Source: Epiperipatus broadwayi (Eukaryota; Onychophora; Udeonychophora; Euonychophora; Peripatidae). From it: a stretch of DNA of 64,000 bases. Every line of letters begins with the position of its first letter. Positions within the stretch are counted from its first letter, which is position 1. A program made the position numbers and the translations under genes. This document shows positions 60,313 through 64,000 of this stretch, in pieces. The notes under the pieces are model-generated. The model ran no database searches. It saw only the letters and a program-made list of their open reading frames with translations, and was not told where the DNA came from. The stretch covers positions 62,001-126,000 of the forward strand of contig JAQFVV010006696.1 of assembly GCA_028023455.1 (NCBI GenBank). The letters are read 5' to 3'.

Positions 60313-62100
60313 GTGAGTAGCGACTTTTTGATCTTAGATAATAAATATTTCTTTGTGATTAGTAGTTTGAAATAAGTTTGTTTAATAAATTTCTTTACAA
60401 ATATTTAAAAAAATTACTGTTTGCAATTCATATATTCATCAAAAATAAAAATAAAAAACATGTCAGTATTTTTTTCAAAAAAATAAAACAAAATCATAAA
60501 TCATTTGTTAGGACGAGGAATATAATATAAGTTCCAAGAATAAACAATAATCAATTTAATAGTTTTTATTGAACCTAAATAATAACTTAGAGACATCCCT
60601 ATCTAACATGTTTAATATTACAGCTATGCCTAATTACTAATATAACGTAATAGTGATTTTTAATGCCAGACTATGTCTGATTTCTACCCATTTAGAGTTG
60701 GTTAGTCTCTGGAATAGCCAGGAGTGTTCCTTGCTAAATACAAAAAAAAGCATTATTACTGATTATTTATTCTCTTGGCCCCTATTCTTTGTGGAAGTTG
60801 CCCAAGCTCAGAGATATTCATTCCCAAAATAAATGCCCAATTATTAATATAAGTGATGTTGTGTATATTCATTGGGTGCAATTAATTATGAACTTCTTAA
60901 CTGTTTGACACACTTGTGATTTTGTTTTAAATTATTGGAATTTATATAATGAAACATTTTTTCTCATATACTTTTTATTGAGAAAACCATTTTTTGTTTA
61001 GACGACTGATTTGGAAATCGCATCGCATCTTGTAACTTCTAATATTTATTTTATAAACTCATTATACAATAAGTTAAGGAATTTGGCAAAAAATATTCAT
61101 AGATCGAAATATTAATATGTTTTTTTCAAATGATATCAGAAAAAATATAATGACAGTTGTACTTTAAAAAAATACAGTGGGTAGAATACTGTTGGCGATG
61201 AAATTAATTAATTTCATTTTTTTAAAGTTATAATGTTATATCATTTTATATATACATTTTTTTTTCTAAAAAATGCACATTGTGTAAATGTGTTTTCTCT
61301 CCGAACTGCCTGCAGAAAATTATCTGAATTGATGCATGTGTTGTAGTTTGAAGAAAATTATTTATTGACCGCACATATTTTATAGTCCTAGTATGTTTGG
61401 ATTATGAGTTATGAAAGGAAGTGTGAAAGTGTGAGGTTTATCTTTGCAGAAAACATTTTGAATTTTGCATTCAGCAAAAAGTATATGAGAGCATATCTAG
61501 CGAAAAGGAATGAAGTATAATAGCACTTTTTAGTCAAAAAATGGGCCTAAACATGTACACTTTCAACTCAGTGTATTGTGAAACTTAAAAGTATGAAAAG
61601 AATTTTTCTCCTCCCTTCTTCAAATGTCACCAATAACTGCTTACATAATATTCATATGGAAAATATTATATTTGCGAAAATATAATTATTGAATTCCACG
61701 TGATTTGTTATCTTTTCAATTTACTAGAAAGATTTATGAATAATTTCCAAACATTATAGAAATTTATGCAAAACACACTCATGAAATTAATATATAATAT
61801 CTTGCTATAAGCTTTTTTAAATATTTTTCCTTATATGATTCTTGTTCTCTGTCCAATATTATTAGGTTTTCTTAATAATGGCCATCTAATCTGAATATGT
61901 TTTTCTCCAACCAATGTATTATATTTTTTATTTTATTTTACATTGAAACAGTTTTACCGATGTCTGTTCCATTCCATTTATATTATAATTTAATAAAAAA
62001 AGTCTATTATTATTTTTAAGCTAAATTGCACTATTAAGTTATGTACACATTATACTTTTTCTTAAAACATGCAAAACTCTCTATACATAGTGTCACTCAG
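60313..62100. other. Next protease intron, no exon identified
   Basis: Phase 2 intron begins at GTGAGT. A possible acceptor 'TTTATCTTTGCAG' at about 61449 is followed by a short frame 'KHFEFCIQQKVYESISSEKE' that then stops; it does not resemble the expected catalytic-Asp region, so it was not called an exon. Confidence 0.5.
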
Positions 62101-62126
62101 TGCAAGTGAGAGTAATCAATGAATGC

Positions 62127-62720
62127 CAGAAAGGCTTTTATATAAAATCTCCATCTAGTGCACACTCATCCAATATCCACAGACTAGTTTCTGGCTTATG
62201 ACCTTCATCAGTGAGAAGCCTTGGATCTGAGAGCACTGCATCTAGATATTAAGATCTAATGCAACCCTCTAGCAGCCATATTTTATTGCTACTTAACTAC
62301 AAAACTATGTGTTTTAAATTGAAACCACTATAATATATTCAATCCAAGCTCATTAACTTATATAGTCATATAGGTCTGAATTCAGTTCAGAACGTATACA
62401 ATTTGGTGACTTTCGCTCTTTAATAGTCACCACAATATATAGGTTCTGAACTGAATTCAGAACTATATGACTATATAAGCTAATGAACTTGGATTAAAAA
62501 TCTTATAGTGGTTTCAATTTAAGATTCATAGTTTTGTACTTAAGGAGAGATAAAAGATGGCTGCTGGAGGGTTTCATTAGATTCTAAGATGCTGTTGCAG
62601 TGCTCTCAGAACCAAGGCTCCTCTCTGATGAAGGTCACAATGAGAAACTAATCTGGGGATATTGGATGATTAGGCAGTAGATGGTGATTTTATGCAAAAT
62701 CTTTCTGGCATGCACTGAAT
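62127..62720. repeat. Foldback element, family B (about 590-bp palindrome)
   Basis: Arms pair along nearly their whole length: 'CATCCAATATCCACAGA' (62168) with 'TCTGGGGATATTGGATG' (62652), 'GAGAGCACTGCATCTAGA' (62228) with 'ATGCTGTTGCAGTGCTCTC' (62589), 'TTGAAACCACTATAA' (62318) with 'TTATAGTGGTTTCAA' (62503), 'CTGAATTCAGTTCAGAAC' (62376) with its complement (62447). The loop is about 40 bp near 62415. It lies in the protease intron. No coding capacity. Confidence 0.87.
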
Positions 62721-63118
62721 GGCAATACATACAGAAAGTTTTGACTGTTTTAATAACAGTTATAAGCAAGCATAAAGAATGATGATCATGTGATGTTTTT
62801 TGGCTTATACATTTTCTTACAGATATGAAAAAAATTCCGATTTTACAATGATTCAGATTTTTAACTTTTTCTAACATTATTGTCACATCTATCATTATTT
62901 GATATAACTTTAAATATGTAAGGTTTTCTTATTAATATATAATAAATAACCATTTCCATATGTTTATTTTAAATTGTTTACTTTCTTTTTTAAGTCACTG
63001 GCTTTCAGCCAAATTTTGTTCATCATTTTATTGTTTTACTAAATTCCTAACTTTACACAGTAAGCAACACACTAGATAATGATAGAGTTTATATTTATTT
63101 ATTATTAACTAAACTTAC

Positions 63119-63121
<3 letters not shown>
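62721..63121. other. No gene seen
   Basis: AT-rich intron-like sequence. Confidence 0.4.

Positions 63122-63209
<88 letters not shown>
63122..63209. repeat. (TA)n microsatellite, 88 bp
   Basis: Uninterrupted TA. Confidence 0.97.
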
Positions 63210-63210
<1 letters not shown>

Positions 63211-63303
63211 TTTTACATATTCGTTGTTGTAAATAATTGGTGAAGTACATAAACTCTATCATTGGGTTGAGGGTGAGAATTTTATTTTATTTTAATATCG
63301 TTT

Positions 63304-63770
<467 letters not shown>

Positions 63771-64000
63771 TCACCTATATAGAGGTGCAATAACTACTAT
63801 TAGTGTGATCTCCTTCCCTGATAAGACAGCTCAAGAAATTACTCCCTAAGTTCGAATACTGTGGTATAACATGGCTAGAAAGATGTGAGAATTGGATGAA
63901 CTTACTTAAATTGTATCTAGCTTAATAAAAATAGGTAGAGATCGTCTATTGGAAGTAGATGCAATCATAGATTATGTATTTCATCGCATAATCACTTGCA
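63771..64000 (+). mobile_element. SINE-like dispersed repeat, copy 2
   Basis: Relative of 25087-25330, with 'CCTATATAGAGGTGCAATAA', a B-box-like 'AGTTCGAATACTG' (63850), 'TGGATGAACTTACTTAAATTG' pieces and 'GATGCAATCATAGATTATG'. It may run past the window edge. Confidence 0.6.

Noticed and set aside
61440-61520. Possible third protease exon after TTTATCTTTGCAG
   Set aside because: The peptide does not resemble the catalytic-Asp region, has no in-frame donor of the right type and stops after about 20 residues.

Overview
This is a very AT-rich (roughly three quarters A+T by eye) piece of a eukaryotic nuclear genome, almost certainly from an invertebrate animal. Spliced serine-protease exons with GT/AG borders, AATAAA signals, RTE-type and other non-LTR retrotransposons, Penelope-like elements (PLEs) with GIY-YIG endonucleases, tRNA-like SINEs and long (TA)n tracts together exclude a prokaryote or organelle. 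The phylum cannot be fixed from the sequence. Large introns, high AT and the repeat mix would fit a chelicerate-like arthropod, but this is only a guess.

Host genes. Only pieces of two trypsin-like (S1) serine protease genes are convincing, both on the + strand. The last coding exon of one (8856-9020, GDSGSP motif to stop) ends near the left edge; its other exons must lie upstream of the window. The first recognisable catalytic-domain exons of a second gene lie at 57102-57238 (propeptide and activation site) and 60224-60312 (catalytic histidine); the remaining exons lie to the right of the window. The arrangement looks like a tandem protease cluster with long, repeat-filled introns. A weak candidate first exon of an unrelated gene is at about 26341-26439.

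Layout. 2.5-7.9 kb: RTE LINE fragments around an inverted PLE pair, with one near-complete decayed RTE (4778-7860). 9.5-11.7 kb: foldback repeats, one with a 13-bp target-site duplication. 13.4-16.2 kb: PLE remnants, including a head-to-head inverted pair whose ends carry hammerhead-ribozyme-like motifs and whose left arm holds a SINE with its own target duplication. 18.9-22.9 kb: another PLE, a palindrome between (TA)n tracts, a LINE endonuclease remnant and a second hammerhead-like hairpin family. 28 kb: LINE reverse-transcriptase remnant. 31.2-36.7 kb: a long decayed LINE on the - strand. 38.8-50.7 kb: PLE and hairpin pieces, a second RTE 5' region, an inverted GIY-YIG pair, two tRNA-like SINEs and a roughly 970-bp Tc1/mariner-type non-autonomous element with a clean TA duplication. 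52.8-56.5 kb: shorter members of the foldback families and a hammerhead hairpin. 57-64 kb: protease exons, a - strand RTE copy, one large palindrome and the two last long (TA)n arrays.

The unifying pattern is that many repeats exist as inverted pairs (palindromes), often touching (TA)n microsatellites, and that two of these families carry hammerhead-like cores. No complete intact gene was seen. Every retroelement reading frame examined is broken by stops or frameshifts.
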